Assembly: GCA_900548455.1 (NCBI GenBank)
Contig: URKQ01000010.1
Location: 1-64,000, forward strand
Direction of reading: 5' to 3'
DNA: 64,000 bases
Source of the DNA: an uncultured Clostridium sp.
GTDB lineage: Bacteria; Bacillota; Clostridia; Clostridiales; Clostridiaceae
This document shows positions 54,245 through 63,010 of the stretch, piece after piece. Under the pieces are notes generated by a model. The model ran no database searches, had not been told where the DNA came from, and was given only the letters and a program-made list of their open reading frames with translations. Made by a program: the position numbers and the translations under genes. Each line of letters starts with the position of its first letter. Within the stretch, counting starts at the first letter, position 1.

Positions 54245-55252
54245 TTAATCTTGTGATATTTCTATATTTTCGTTAAAAGCTGATTTAACTTTTTCTAAAA
54301 CTTTTGTATCATGGTATGTCTTTGACACTTTAATAGCATTTTTAAATGCTCTTGCATCAGAACTACCATGAGCCTTTATACAAATACCATCTACTCCTAA
54401 AAATGCAGCTCCACCATATTCCTTGTAATCATATTTCTTTTTAAATTTAAGGAATACAGGTTTTAATAAAAGTCCACCTACTTTACCTCTAGTTGTACTC
54501 ATAATCTCACTCTGAAGTTCCTTAAGCATAGTACCTGCTACACCTTCATACATTTTAATAATAGTATTTCCTACAAATCCATCACAAACCAGTACATTAA
54601 CTTTTCCTTCAGGTATATCTCTAGGCTCTACATTACCTACAAAATTAACATCTGCTTCTTTTAATAGCTTAAATGCTTCTTTAGTAAGTTCATTTCCCTT
54701 TTCTTCTTCTGCTCCAATGTTAACTAGTCCTATAGTAGGATTGCTTACTTCTAATACATTTTCAAAGTAAACCTTTCCCAACTTAGCAAATTGCTCTAAA
54801 TATTGTGGCTTACAATCTGCATTTGCTCCTACATCTATAACCATAAATGGTCCATACTTTCCTGGCATCACTGGAGATAGCGCAGGTCTACTAATACCCT
54901 TAATACGCTTTACTATAAGTGTACACCCCGCTAAAAATGCACCTGTACTACCAGCAGAAACTATAGCATCCGCTTCCCCGGCCTTTACCATATTTAATGC
55001 CTTTACCAAAGAAGATTCCTTCTTTGTCTTTAAAGCTTTAACAGGAGCCTCATTGTTTGTTATAACTTCTTCTGCATTAACTATACTTATTTTTTCTCTA
55101 TTATAATCATATTTCTTTAGCTCTGCATTAATTAAATCTTCTTTACCTGTAATTATAATATCTACACCATATTCTTTTTGTGCTAAAACACATGCTTCAA
55201 CTATGGCTTGTGGAGCATTATCTCCACCCATTCCATCTACAACTACTTTCAT
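54245..55252 (-). CDS. plsX: Phosphate acyltransferase PlsX
   Basis: 335 residues from the ATG preceded by GGAAGGG. The upstream ATG lacks a site. VVVDGMGGDNAPQ at the N-terminus, SAGSTGAFL and the C-terminal YGGAAFLGVDG are signatures. It makes acyl-phosphate from acyl-ACP for PlsY, the first step of phospholipid synthesis. A 6-bp hairpin CCCTTA/TAAGGG (about 55289-55304) lies shortly before the ribosome binding site. Confidence 0.96.
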   Translation of the reverse strand: MKVVVDGMGGDNAPQAIVEACVLAQKEYGVDIIITGKEDLINAELKKYDYNREKISIVNAEEVITNNEAPVKALKTKKESSLVKALNMVKAGEADAIVSAGSTGAFLAGCTLIVKRIKGISRPALSPVMPGKYGPFMVIDVGANADCKPQYLEQFAKLGKVYFENVLEVSNPTIGLVNIGAEEEKGNELTKEAFKLLKEADVNFVGNVEPRDIPEGKVNVLVCDGFVGNTIIKMYEGVAGTMLKELQSEIMSTTRGKVGGLLLKPVFLKFKKKYDYKEYGGAAFLGVDGICIKAHGSSDARAFKNAIKVSKTYHDTKVLEKVKSAFNENIEISQD

Positions 55253-55364
55253 TTTTAACCCTTCCATTATCTTATCTATTTTGTAACGCCCTTATAAATA
55301 AGGGTTAAATACATTATATATTCTTTTTTATAAAAATACTATTAAAAAATTGTTAATCAAATCA

Positions 55365-55397
55365 AAAAAAATAAAAAGAAAGTCTTTCGACTTTCTT
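55365..55397 (-). terminator. Terminator after rpmF
   Basis: The 9-bp stem AAGAAAGTC/GACTTTCTT with a GAAA loop is followed on the minus strand by TTTATTTTTTT. It starts two bases after the rpmF stop. Confidence 0.88.
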
Positions 55398-55398
55398 A

Positions 55399-55581
55399 TT
55401 ATTCTTCAGTTGAAATAACTTCTCTATTTTTGTAGTAACCACAGTTTTTACATACTCTGTGAGCAAGTTTCATTTCGTGGCACTGAGGACACTCAACTAT
55501 TCCTGGCATACCAAGTTTAAAAGTTTGAGCTCTTCTTGAATCTCTTCTTGCTTTTGAAAATTTTCTAGCTGGATTTCCCAT
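55399..55581 (-). CDS. rpmF: 50S ribosomal protein L32
   Basis: 60 residues, basic N-terminus with a C4 zinc ribbon (CPQCHEMKLAHRVCKNCGYY). It is 2 bases after the yceD-like gene and translated from a strong AAGGAGG site that overlaps its stop region. Confidence 0.97.
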   Translation of the reverse strand: MGNPARKFSKARRDSRRAQTFKLGMPGIVECPQCHEMKLAHRVCKNCGYYKNREVISTEE

Positions 55582-55583
55582 TA

Positions 55584-56084
55584 TTACACCTCCTTATGGT
55601 TAGAAAACATTTGTGATAGCTTTTCAAGTCTAGGGTCAACACATAAATCTGCACAAGAGCATTGTCCCAGATTTAAATCTTTTCCACAAGTCTGGCATAA
55701 GCCCTTACAGTTTTCATCGCATAGCCTCTTAACGGGCAATTCGACAATGATGTTGTTTTCAATTATTTCATAAATATCTATATTATCAGCATCGATTGAG
55801 ATATCTTCGCAATCTTCAGTGTCTGATAACTCTTCTTCAATATGAATATTTACTTCATAAGGAAAAACTTTTGTACATCTGCAGCAATTTAATAAAACTT
55901 CGGTAGATAAATCACCAATAAGCTTTACGCTATCCTTGCTTTTAGTTAAATATCCATTAAACTTAATTGGTTGGGAACATTTTACCATCTCACTACCATC
56001 AAAAAAGCTATCTTTTTCAACTACTAGCTCAACAGGTTTTTTTTCAAAGCTTTTTATGTTTAATTCTTTTAAGTCAATAATCAT
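55584..56084 (-). CDS. yceD: DUF177/YceD family protein (YlbN-like)
   Basis: 166 residues. Metal-binding-like cysteines occur as CCRC near 80 and as CDENCKGLCQTCGKDLNLGQ near 138, followed by CSC. YceD proteins are linked to 23S rRNA accumulation and always precede rpmF. The start ATG has almost no Shine-Dalgarno sequence (TTTTAGAGCCTTAAATT), in contrast to its neighbours. A strong site lies 90 bases upstream, attached to a short leader ORF. Confidence 0.88.
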   Translation of the reverse strand: MIIDLKELNIKSFEKKPVELVVEKDSFFDGSEMVKCSQPIKFNGYLTKSKDSVKLIGDLSTEVLLNCCRCTKVFPYEVNIHIEEELSDTEDCEDISIDADNIDIYEIIENNIIVELPVKRLCDENCKGLCQTCGKDLNLGQCSCADLCVDPRLEKLSQMFSNHKEV

Positions 56085-56117
56085 AATTTAAGGCTCTAAA
56101 AACAACTTAATGTTTTC

Positions 56118-56171
56118 TCATACAACAAAAGCTGTACGTATGCATAGTGCATAGCTTGAGCAAAGCTTCAA
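56118..56171 (-). CDS. Candidate 17-codon leader ORF before yceD
   Basis: TTG follows AAGGAGG by 4-5 bases and encodes MKLCSSYALCIRTAFVV then TGA, ending 33 bases before yceD. The sequence overlaps a palindromic TATGCA-TAG-TGCATA segment. A second possible ATG frame overlaps it. The good ribosome binding site is the main evidence. Confidence 0.35.
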   Translation of the reverse strand: MKLCSSYALCIRTAFVV

Positions 56172-56216
56172 CTTCCCTCCTTAAGTCAATAAAAATATAT
56201 CATTCAAACATAAGTT

Positions 56217-56245
56217 ATTATATAAATTATGTTACTAAAAGTCAA
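56217..56245 (-). promoter_or_regulatory. SigA-type promoter of yceD-rpmF
   Basis: On the minus strand TTGACT (56240-56245) and TATAAT (56217-56222) are 17 bases apart. The leader would be about 125 nt. Confidence 0.8.
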
Positions 56246-56301
56246 GGAAAAATATATAGCATATTTTTCCCTGATGAATTTTCATTTCATTCTAAATCAA
56301 A

Positions 56302-57498
56302 TTATTTTGTTGTAAGACCTTTAGTATCTCTAGCTATTACTAATTCTTCGTTTGTTGGAATAACGAATATTTTAACTTTTGATCCATCTTTGCTAACTTC
56401 TGTAGCTTTTCCTCTTACATTGTTTTTAGCTTCGTCTAATTCCATTCCTAAGAATTCAAGACCTTTGCATATATCAACTCTTGTTTGGATTCCATTTTCT
56501 CCAAGTCCTGCAGTAAATACTACAGCATCAACGCCACCCATAGCTGCAGCGTAAGAACCTATCATTTGTCTTACTCTATAGTTATATACGTTTAAGGCAA
56601 GTATAGCTCTTTCATTTCCAGCTTTTGCTGCATCTTCTATATCTCTGAAGTCACTGCTTACTCCTGAAATTCCAAGTACACCTGATTGTTTATTCATTAA
56701 GTTATCAACTTCTGCTGCTGTCATATTACATTCTTTCATTAAGAAAGTAACTATAGCTGGGTCTATATTTCCACATCTAGTTCCCATAACGATTCCTTCA
56801 AGTGGTGTAAATCCCATGCTTGTATCTACACAGTGTCCATCTTTAATTGCTGCTAAGCTAGCTCCATTTCCAAGGTGACAAGTAATTATTTTAACATCTT
56901 TTAAATCTTTTCCCATCATCTTAGCGCACTCTGCTGAAACATATTTGTGAGAAGTTCCGTGGAAACCATATTTTCTGATTCCATTGTTCTCATATAATTC
57001 ATATGGAAGTGCATATATGTAAGCTTCTTTAGGCATTGTTTGATGGAATGCTGTATCGAATACTGCAACCATTGGAGTATTTGGCATTAAGCTCTTACAA
57101 GCGTTAATTCCTATAATATTTGCTGGGTTGTGAAGTGGTGCAAGTTTAACACACTCTTCTAAGTTAGCCATTACTGCATCATCAATAACTACAGACTCAG
57201 CATATTTTTCTCCACCATGAACAACTCTGTGTCCTACTGCAGAAATTTCATCCATAGAAGAAATTACTCCATGCTCTTTATCTACTAATGCATCTAAAAC
57301 ATGCTTTATTGCATCAGTATGGTCTTGCATTGGAACCTGAATTATATATTTATCCTTTCCAGGAACTTTTTGTGTTAATATTGATCCTTCTATTCCTATT
57401 CTTTCTACTAATCCTTGTGCTAAGCTCTCCTCTGTTTCCATGTTGATTAATTGATACTTAAGTGAAGAACTTCCACAGTTAATAACTAATACTTTCAT
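56302..57498 (-). CDS. ackA: Acetate kinase
   Basis: 398 residues from the ATG behind AGGAGG, giving MKVLVINCGSSSLKYQLI. Nine codons upstream in frame lack a site. FDTAFHQTMP, GHRVVHGGE and the ATP-site GLGENG are present. With Pta it makes ATP from acetyl-CoA in fermentation and can run backwards on acetate. It lies 65 bases after pta. No clear terminator is seen below it. Confidence 0.97.
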   Translation of the reverse strand: MKVLVINCGSSSLKYQLINMETEESLAQGLVERIGIEGSILTQKVPGKDKYIIQVPMQDHTDAIKHVLDALVDKEHGVISSMDEISAVGHRVVHGGEKYAESVVIDDAVMANLEECVKLAPLHNPANIIGINACKSLMPNTPMVAVFDTAFHQTMPKEAYIYALPYELYENNGIRKYGFHGTSHKYVSAECAKMMGKDLKDVKIITCHLGNGASLAAIKDGHCVDTSMGFTPLEGIVMGTRCGNIDPAIVTFLMKECNMTAAEVDNLMNKQSGVLGISGVSSDFRDIEDAAKAGNERAILALNVYNYRVRQMIGSYAAAMGGVDAVVFTAGLGENGIQTRVDICKGLEFLGMELDEAKNNVRGKATEVSKDGSKVKIFVIPTNEELVIARDTKGLTTK

Positions 57499-57563
57499 CT
57501 TTTTACCTCCTGTAATGTATATCATTATTTTAGATTAACTTAAATTATAATTATTATCAAGTT

Positions 57564-58565
57564 TTATTTTGAATTTTGTGCTTGAACCGCAGTTATAGCT
57601 ACAACATTAACTATATCTTGGGCACTACATCCCCTTGATAAATCATTGATTGGTTTAGCAAATCCTTGACATATAGGTCCTATTGCTTCTGCTCCTGCAA
57701 ATCTTTGAACTAATTTATAACCTATATTACCTGCTTGTAAATCTGGGAATATTAATACATTAGCATTTCCTGCTACTGTACTATTAGGAGCTTTAAGAGC
57801 TGCAACTTTTCCTACTATAGCTGCATCTAGTTGTAATTCTCCATCAATTGCTAGGTCAGGTCTTGCTTCTTTTGCCATTTTAGTTGCCTCAACAACTTTT
57901 GTTACATTGTCATGTTTAGCACTTCCCATAGTTGAGAATGATAACATAGCAACTTTGGGATCTATATTACATAAAGACTTAGCATTTTCAGCTGTACTTA
58001 TTGCTATAGATGCAAGTTCTTCTGCAGTAGGATTTGGATTTACTGCACAGTCTCCAAATAAAAGAGTTCCATTATCACCATAAGGTGAGTTTGGTACTTC
58101 CATTACAAAGAAACTAGATACAACCTTTATTCCTGGAGCAGTTTTAATAATTTGAAGACCTGGACGTAATAAATCTCCAGTGCTATGAACAGCACCTGAA
58201 ACTAAGCCATCAGCATCTCCTACTTTAACCATCATTGTTCCATAGTATACTGGATCTTTAACTGTAGCTAAAGCTTTTTCTTCAGTAATACCTTTGCTTT
58301 TTCTTAACTCATAAAATGCATTTGCATATTCAGAAGTTTTCGCAGATGTTTCTGGATCAATTATTTGGATTCCATCCACATTTACTCCAAAGCTTTTGGC
58401 ATTTTCTTTAATTTTTGCTTCGTTTCCAATCAATATAACTTCCGCTATACCATTTTTATGGATTATCTCCGCAGCCTTTAAATTTCTTTCTTCGTCACCT
58501 TCTGGAAGTACAATTTTTTTAGATTCTTGTTTTGCTAACTTCCAAACTTTTTCAGTAAAACTCAT
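57564..58565 (-). CDS. pta: Phosphate acetyltransferase
   Basis: 333 residues, the short class I form without the regulatory N-terminal domains of E. coli Pta. KIVLPEGDEERNLKAA and GLVSGAVHSTGDLLRPGLQ are signatures. It converts acetyl-CoA and phosphate to acetyl-phosphate for AckA. A likely promoter lies at 58612-58641. Confidence 0.97.
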   Translation of the reverse strand: MSFTEKVWKLAKQESKKIVLPEGDEERNLKAAEIIHKNGIAEVILIGNEAKIKENAKSFGVNVDGIQIIDPETSAKTSEYANAFYELRKSKGITEEKALATVKDPVYYGTMMVKVGDADGLVSGAVHSTGDLLRPGLQIIKTAPGIKVVSSFFVMEVPNSPYGDNGTLLFGDCAVNPNPTAEELASIAISTAENAKSLCNIDPKVAMLSFSTMGSAKHDNVTKVVEATKMAKEARPDLAIDGELQLDAAIVGKVAALKAPNSTVAGNANVLIFPDLQAGNIGYKLVQRFAGAEAIGPICQGFAKPINDLSRGCSAQDIVNVVAITAVQAQNSK

Positions 58566-58611
58566 TTTTCTCTACTCCTCTCAGTAAAAAAAATACTAAA
58601 TACCTCTTATT

Positions 58612-58641
58612 AATATACCCTTTTTTATATATATTTTTCAA
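58612..58641 (-). promoter_or_regulatory. Probable promoter of pta-ackA
   Basis: On the minus strand TTGAAA (58636-58641) and TATATT (58612-58617) are 18 bases apart. Confidence 0.6.
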
Positions 58642-58701
58642 CCTTTATAGTTATTTTTTTTGATATAGTATATAATTACTGTAGCACTTTTCGCAAATTT
58701 G

Positions 58702-58737
58702 CAGTTTATTGAAATTAATCTACAGTTTATGAAATTA
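58702..58737 (+). repeat. Tandem direct repeat between pta and tmcAL
   Basis: CAGTTTATTGAAATTA (58702-58717) recurs as CAGTTTATGAAATTA (58723-58737), a 21-base period, two helical turns. It is preceded by the palindrome GCAAATTTGC. This is the kind of spacing seen in binding sites for dimeric regulators. Confidence 0.5.
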
Positions 58738-58772
58738 TATATGTTACAATTAACAATCTATATTTCGTAAAT

Positions 58773-58852
58773 ACTTGAAATTGAAAATTTAAAATTAACA
58801 ATTAAAAATCCACTGGAATTTCAACATAAATTCTACATTTTAAAACCAGTAG
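58773..58852 (+). repeat. Dispersed AT-rich repeat, copy 2
   Basis: It shares AATTTAAAATTAA and TGGAATTTCAACA in the same order and spacing as 34568-34650. It ends just before the tmcAL ribosome binding site. Confidence 0.55.
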
Positions 58853-58873
58853 AGAAGGGGTGCGTTATAAAAA

Positions 58874-60100
58874 ATGAAAGTTTCGGGAATTGTTGTTGAA
58901 TACAATCCATTCCACAATGGACATTTGTACCATATAAATAAAACAAAAGAATGTACAAATTCTGACCTAATAATAGCTGTAATGAGTGGTAACTTTAATC
59001 AGAGAGGAATACCATCTATAATCGATAAATGGACTAAAACAAAGACCGCTCTCGATAACGGAGTAGATATTGTACTTGAACTCCCCTCTGTATATAGTTT
59101 ATCCTCTGCCGAATTTTTTTCTTTTGGAGCTATATCTCTATTAAATAGCTTAGGTGTAGTTGATAACGTTTGTTTTGGAAGTGAGTCAGGTAATATAGAT
59201 TTTTTAGATGAAGTAGCTCAGCTTCTTGTATCTGAACCACCTTACTTTAAAGAATTACTTAAAGAGCAACTAAATAAGGGGTTAGCTTTTCCAAAAGCAA
59301 GAGCCGTAGCCTTAAATCACTACCTAGAAAAAAATTCAGATTATCCTTTAGACGAATTAAATAATCAATTAAATTCCTCTAATAATATTTTAGGAATAGA
59401 ATATATAAAAAGTTTAAAAAAATTAAATAGCGCCATTAAACCATATACAATTCAAAGACAGGGTGGAGCCTATAACAGTACAACTTTAGATTCAAACTTT
59501 TCTAGTGCTACTTCCATCAGAAATACTTTAAAGACATCTGCTTCTTTAAATGATTTAAAAAAACATATGCCTTTAAACGTGGTAGAACAATTTTTAAGAT
59601 TAAAAAATAACGGTTATACCTTTCCTTTTGATTATATGATGTATGACCATATCAGATATAAAGCTATGATGGACTATAAAAACATGTTTGAATTCCTTCC
59701 AGATGTATCTGAAGGGTTGCATAATAAAATGTTAAGTACTATTAAAGAATGTACCACTTATGATGAATGTATCACCAAAGTGAAAAGTAAAAGATATGCT
59801 TATACTCGTTTAAGTAGAATTTTATGCCAATACTTCTTAAACTTTTACGATTATGATATTGCTACTCTTCGAAAAAAGCCTTGTCCCTATGCCAGGCTTT
59901 TAGGGTTTAATGAAAATGGAAAATCAATACTTAAACATATAAAAAATAATTCAAGCATTCCAATTTATTCAAAGCTACCAAAGGAAATTAATGAAACTTT
60001 AGCTATAGACTTAAAAGCTACTGAAGGCTATAGTATTTTAAATCCTTCAATCAGACATAACGAAGATCTTCTAACAAGTCCAATTATGCTATGCAAATAA
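58874..60100 (+). CDS. tmcAL: tRNA(Met) cytidine acetate ligase
   Basis: 408 residues. The nucleotidyltransferase-like N-terminus has VVEYNPFHNGHLYHI with an HxGH motif. TmcAL (formerly YlbM) activates acetate with ATP and forms N4-acetylcytidine at the elongator tRNA-Met wobble position. It is divergent from pta-ackA, whose pathway handles acetate, so substrate and gene lie together. The ylbJ-ylbM and yceD-rpmF neighbours are as in Bacillus, but here ylbM and ylbJ are on the other strand. Confidence 0.93.
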   Translation: MKVSGIVVEYNPFHNGHLYHINKTKECTNSDLIIAVMSGNFNQRGIPSIIDKWTKTKTALDNGVDIVLELPSVYSLSSAEFFSFGAISLLNSLGVVDNVCFGSESGNIDFLDEVAQLLVSEPPYFKELLKEQLNKGLAFPKARAVALNHYLEKNSDYPLDELNNQLNSSNNILGIEYIKSLKKLNSAIKPYTIQRQGGAYNSTTLDSNFSSATSIRNTLKTSASLNDLKKHMPLNVVEQFLRLKNNGYTFPFDYMMYDHIRYKAMMDYKNMFEFLPDVSEGLHNKMLSTIKECTTYDECITKVKSKRYAYTRLSRILCQYFLNFYDYDIATLRKKPCPYARLLGFNENGKSILKHIKNNSSIPIYSKLPKEINETLAIDLKATEGYSILNPSIRHNEDLLTSPIMLCK

Positions 60101-60116
60101 ATGCATAGCTTTTTTT
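60088..60116 (+). terminator. Terminator after tmcAL
   Basis: The 8-bp stem GCTATGCA/TGCATAGC is followed by seven T residues. It overlaps the last codons of tmcAL. Confidence 0.88.
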
Positions 60117-60199
60117 AATGTCATAGCATAACTTCTCAATATAAAAATATATTTAAATTATATATTTATATATGTCGCATCAATAAAGGAGGTTGTTTG

Positions 60200-61393
60200 A
60201 TGAAAATACTACTTTTCATTACCTTAATAGCAATTGTTTTATTAATTTTTTATCTCTTTAAAAATACAAACAAAAGCTTATTGTTAACTATTATTTTATC
60301 TGGACTAATTATATATATTATTTTAAATCCTAAGAATTCAATTAACTTTACTATAGAAGGAACAAAGTTATTTTTTTATTCCGTATTTCCTTCTCTATTT
60401 CCATTCCTAGTCATTGTTAATTTAATCTTTACCTTTGGTGGAGTAGAAATATATTCAAGATTATTTGGGAAATTGATATGTAAACCATTAAGATTACCTA
60501 ATCAATGTAGTATCGTTCTCCTTGCTAGTACATTTTGTGGTTATCCCTTAGGCGCAAGATATGCATCACAATTATACGAATCAAAAAGAATAGATAAAGC
60601 AACCTTTCAACGTCTTTTAAACATAGCAACAAACGGAAGCCCCCTTTTTATAATTGGAACTGTAGGCACTGCTATGCTTAACAGCCCGACTATAGGTTAT
60701 ATTTTACTTATATCTAACATGTTATCATGCATAATTATGGGTTTAATTATGCCAAATAAAACAAACCCAAAACTCAAAAGCCTTAGTGTTTCAAAGGAAG
60801 AAAACTTTCAGGCACCCTTAAACGTTAACCTTGGAATCGCTATTAAAAATTCTCTAGAAGATGCCGTAAAAACTTGTTTATCTATAGGAAGTTTCGTTAT
60901 AATTTTTTCAGTACTTATAAATATAATAAAAAGCAGTAATGCCTATATTACTGCTTCAAGTTCCTTATGTAACTTTTTAAATTTAAATGTTAGTGTTTTT
61001 GATGGAATTTTCTTAGGTCTTCTTGAGATAACTAATGGCTGTAATATAATCTCTGCAAGTACCCTAAGTCATACAATAAAAGTACTTATTTGCAGTTTCC
61101 TAATCGGCTTTAGTGGCCTCTCAATAACATCCCAAGTATACTCTTTTATATATAAATATAATGTTTCTATAAAGAAATATTTATCTTTAAAATTCTTACA
61201 AGGTATTATCTGTAGCGCAATAACTTTTTTAATCTTCAAATTTCCTTTTAGCCAATGGACTGAAGATGTATTTACAAATACAGTTCATTCAACTTATCCT
61301 AGAGTAAATTTGTTAATAATTATAACTCTGATATTAACCTTACCAGTAATTATTTCTAACGTAATAAAGAGGTTTAATTGTAAAGTTCATTAA
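60200..61393 (+). CDS. ylbJ: Sporulation integral membrane protein YlbJ
   Basis: 397 residues from the ATG 7 bases after AGGAGG (a preceding TTG is in frame). About eight to ten hydrophobic segments with a nucleoside-recognition (Gate) pattern are present, including FCGYPLGARYASQLYE (near 117-132). Bacillus YlbJ is a sporulation membrane protein expressed in the mother cell. It converges on and overlaps the coiled-coil gene by 4 bases. Confidence 0.88.
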   Translation: MKILLFITLIAIVLLIFYLFKNTNKSLLLTIILSGLIIYIILNPKNSINFTIEGTKLFFYSVFPSLFPFLVIVNLIFTFGGVEIYSRLFGKLICKPLRLPNQCSIVLLASTFCGYPLGARYASQLYESKRIDKATFQRLLNIATNGSPLFIIGTVGTAMLNSPTIGYILLISNMLSCIIMGLIMPNKTNPKLKSLSVSKEENFQAPLNVNLGIAIKNSLEDAVKTCLSIGSFVIIFSVLINIIKSSNAYITASSSLCNFLNLNVSVFDGIFLGLLEITNGCNIISASTLSHTIKVLICSFLIGFSGLSITSQVYSFIYKYNVSIKKYLSLKFLQGIICSAITFLIFKFPFSQWTEDVFTNTVHSTYPRVNLLIIITLILTLPVIISNVIKRFNCKVH

Positions 61394-61941
61394 TTTCCAT
61401 CAAGTTCTTTTATATCTTCTCTTATTTTATTTGTAGTGGAAGCAATTTGTTTGTACATTTTTACAAGCATTTCTTCCATTTCTTTTTGCATTTCTTTTAA
61501 TGATGCTTCACCTGTTAAGTCAATATCTTTTTGCAACTTAGTAAGAGCATTATCAGCATAGTTCATTACACCAAATCTCATCTCTTTCACTTGTTTTGAG
61601 GTTTCAGCTTTTATCTTATTAGCTTCACTATTTGCATTTTGCAATATTTCTTCTGCTTCAGCTTTAGCTTTAAGTAGTATATCACAATTTTCATATTCAT
61701 CTTTTGCTTGTTTTCTACCACTTTCAACTATTCTTTCTGCTTCTCTATGTGCCTCATTAATTATAGCATCTCTTCTCTTCATAAGATTTTTGGATTCTTC
61801 AAATTCATCAGGCAATAATCTTCTTATTTCACTTAGTGTCTTACTAACCTCTTTTTTATTTATTGTAACTTTTCCCATGATATTCTTTGGTGACATATTG
61901 ATTGTTTGCTCTAGATAATCTAAAAGTTCTAATACTTTCAA
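61390..61941 (-). CDS. Coiled-coil protein of unknown function
   Basis: 183 residues from a TTG start preceded by GAGGGGG. Except for the first 20 residues it is one long charged helix with alternating Lys/Glu, like ATP-synthase subunit b stalks or DivIVA-type proteins, but it has no transmembrane segment and no DivIVA N-terminal motif. There are no catalytic motifs. It starts directly after the coaD stop. I infer a structural role and no more. Confidence 0.75.
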   Translation of the reverse strand: MKVLELLDYLEQTINMSPKNIMGKVTINKKEVSKTLSEIRRLLPDEFEESKNLMKRRDAIINEAHREAERIVESGRKQAKDEYENCDILLKAKAEAEEILQNANSEANKIKAETSKQVKEMRFGVMNYADNALTKLQKDIDLTGEASLKEMQKEMEEMLVKMYKQIASTTNKIREDIKELDGN

Positions 61942-62436
61942 TTACAATTCCCCCTCAATTTTTTTTGCTCTCTCACGTATTTCTTCTTCAAGTTCCTCTG
62001 GCACTAGCCCATCTAGTTGCCCCTTAAATAAAGCCACTTGTTTAATAGCTGTTGAACTTAAATAAGAGTATTTTGAATTAGTCATCATAAACATTGTCTC
62101 TTTTTTCATATTCAACTTTTTGTTCATTAAAGCCATTTGAAGTTCATAGTCAAAATCAGACATTGTTCTAAGTCCTTTAACCATAACCTCTGCTCCTTCT
62201 TCATCCATAAAGTCAACTAAAAGACCTGAAAAACTCTTCACTCTTACATTGGGAAGATGTCTTATCACTCTTCTTATTTGATCTTCTCTTTCTTCTGTTG
62301 TAAACCAACCATTTTTATTCGGATTTATCAAAACTGCTACTATTACTTCATCAAATACATATGAACAACGCTTTATTATATCTAGATGACCCTTTGTAAT
62401 TGGATCAAAACTTCCAGGGTATACAACCTTAATCAT
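61942..62436 (-). CDS. coaD: Phosphopantetheine adenylyltransferase
   Basis: 164 residues. YPGSFDPITKGHLDII (5-20) carries the nucleotidyltransferase (T/H)xGH motif, and LSSTAIKQVA near 128 is the C-terminal signature. It catalyses the penultimate step of coenzyme A synthesis. It follows rsmD by 3 bases, the standard pair. Confidence 0.96.
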   Translation of the reverse strand: MIKVVYPGSFDPITKGHLDIIKRCSYVFDEVIVAVLINPNKNGWFTTEEREDQIRRVIRHLPNVRVKSFSGLLVDFMDEEGAEVMVKGLRTMSDFDYELQMALMNKKLNMKKETMFMMTNSKYSYLSSTAIKQVALFKGQLDGLVPEELEEEIRERAKKIEGEL

Positions 62437-62439
62437 ACA

Positions 62440-62994
62440 TTACTCCTCATACTGATAGAAACAAACTGTAGTGTTTCCATACTTTCTTCTATCTACTAAT
62501 TTTAAATCCTCATATCCCTCAAAAATTTCTTCACAGGTGTCAATTTTAGTAACTATTACACCATCCTTATCTAACAGATTAAACTTTTTAATCTTTTCTA
62601 TAGACGGAGGTATCATTTCCTTTGCATATGGTGGATCTATAAAAATCAAATTAAATATTAATCCCTTTTTACTAAATTCCTCAAGATATTTAAGAGAATC
62701 TCCTTTATGAGCTGTGCAAAATTCTTGAAACTTCAATGTTGATATGTTCTCTTTTAACTTACTAAAAGTGTCATCACCCATATCTATTAAATGCACTTCT
62801 TTAGCTCCTCTGCTTGCAGCTTCTAATCCTAAACTACCAGTACCTGCAAATTGATCTAATACAATACTATCTCTTACTTTGTTTTGAATTATATTAAACA
62901 TTGATTCTTTAACTCTATCCAAGGTAGGTCTAGTACCTAATCCTTCCGGGGAAATTAACTTTCTACCCCTAGCCTTACCTGCAATTATTCTCAT
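62440..62994 (-). CDS. rsmD: 16S rRNA (guanine(966)-N(2))-methyltransferase
   Basis: 184 residues from the ATG behind AAAGGAG. Upstream in-frame codons overlap the recG end and lack a site. MRIIAGKARGRKL starts the family. SAM motif FAGTGSLGLEAASRGA and catalytic DPPY motif (FIDPPYAKE) are present. It methylates G966 of 16S rRNA. It follows recG by 16 bases. Confidence 0.95.
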   Translation of the reverse strand: MRIIAGKARGRKLISPEGLGTRPTLDRVKESMFNIIQNKVRDSIVLDQFAGTGSLGLEAASRGAKEVHLIDMGDDTFSKLKENISTLKFQEFCTAHKGDSLKYLEEFSKKGLIFNLIFIDPPYAKEMIPPSIEKIKKFNLLDKDGVIVTKIDTCEEIFEGYEDLKLVDRRKYGNTTVCFYQYEE

Positions 62995-63010
62995 AATTAT
63001 TCTCCTTTGC

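Larger units (their letters stand above)
58566..58873. other. Divergent region between pta and tmcAL (308 bases)
   Basis: It holds the pta promoter, the 21-base-period direct repeat, the AT-rich dispersed repeat and the tmcAL ribosome binding site AGAAGGGG. No ORF is supportable. Confidence 0.7.
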
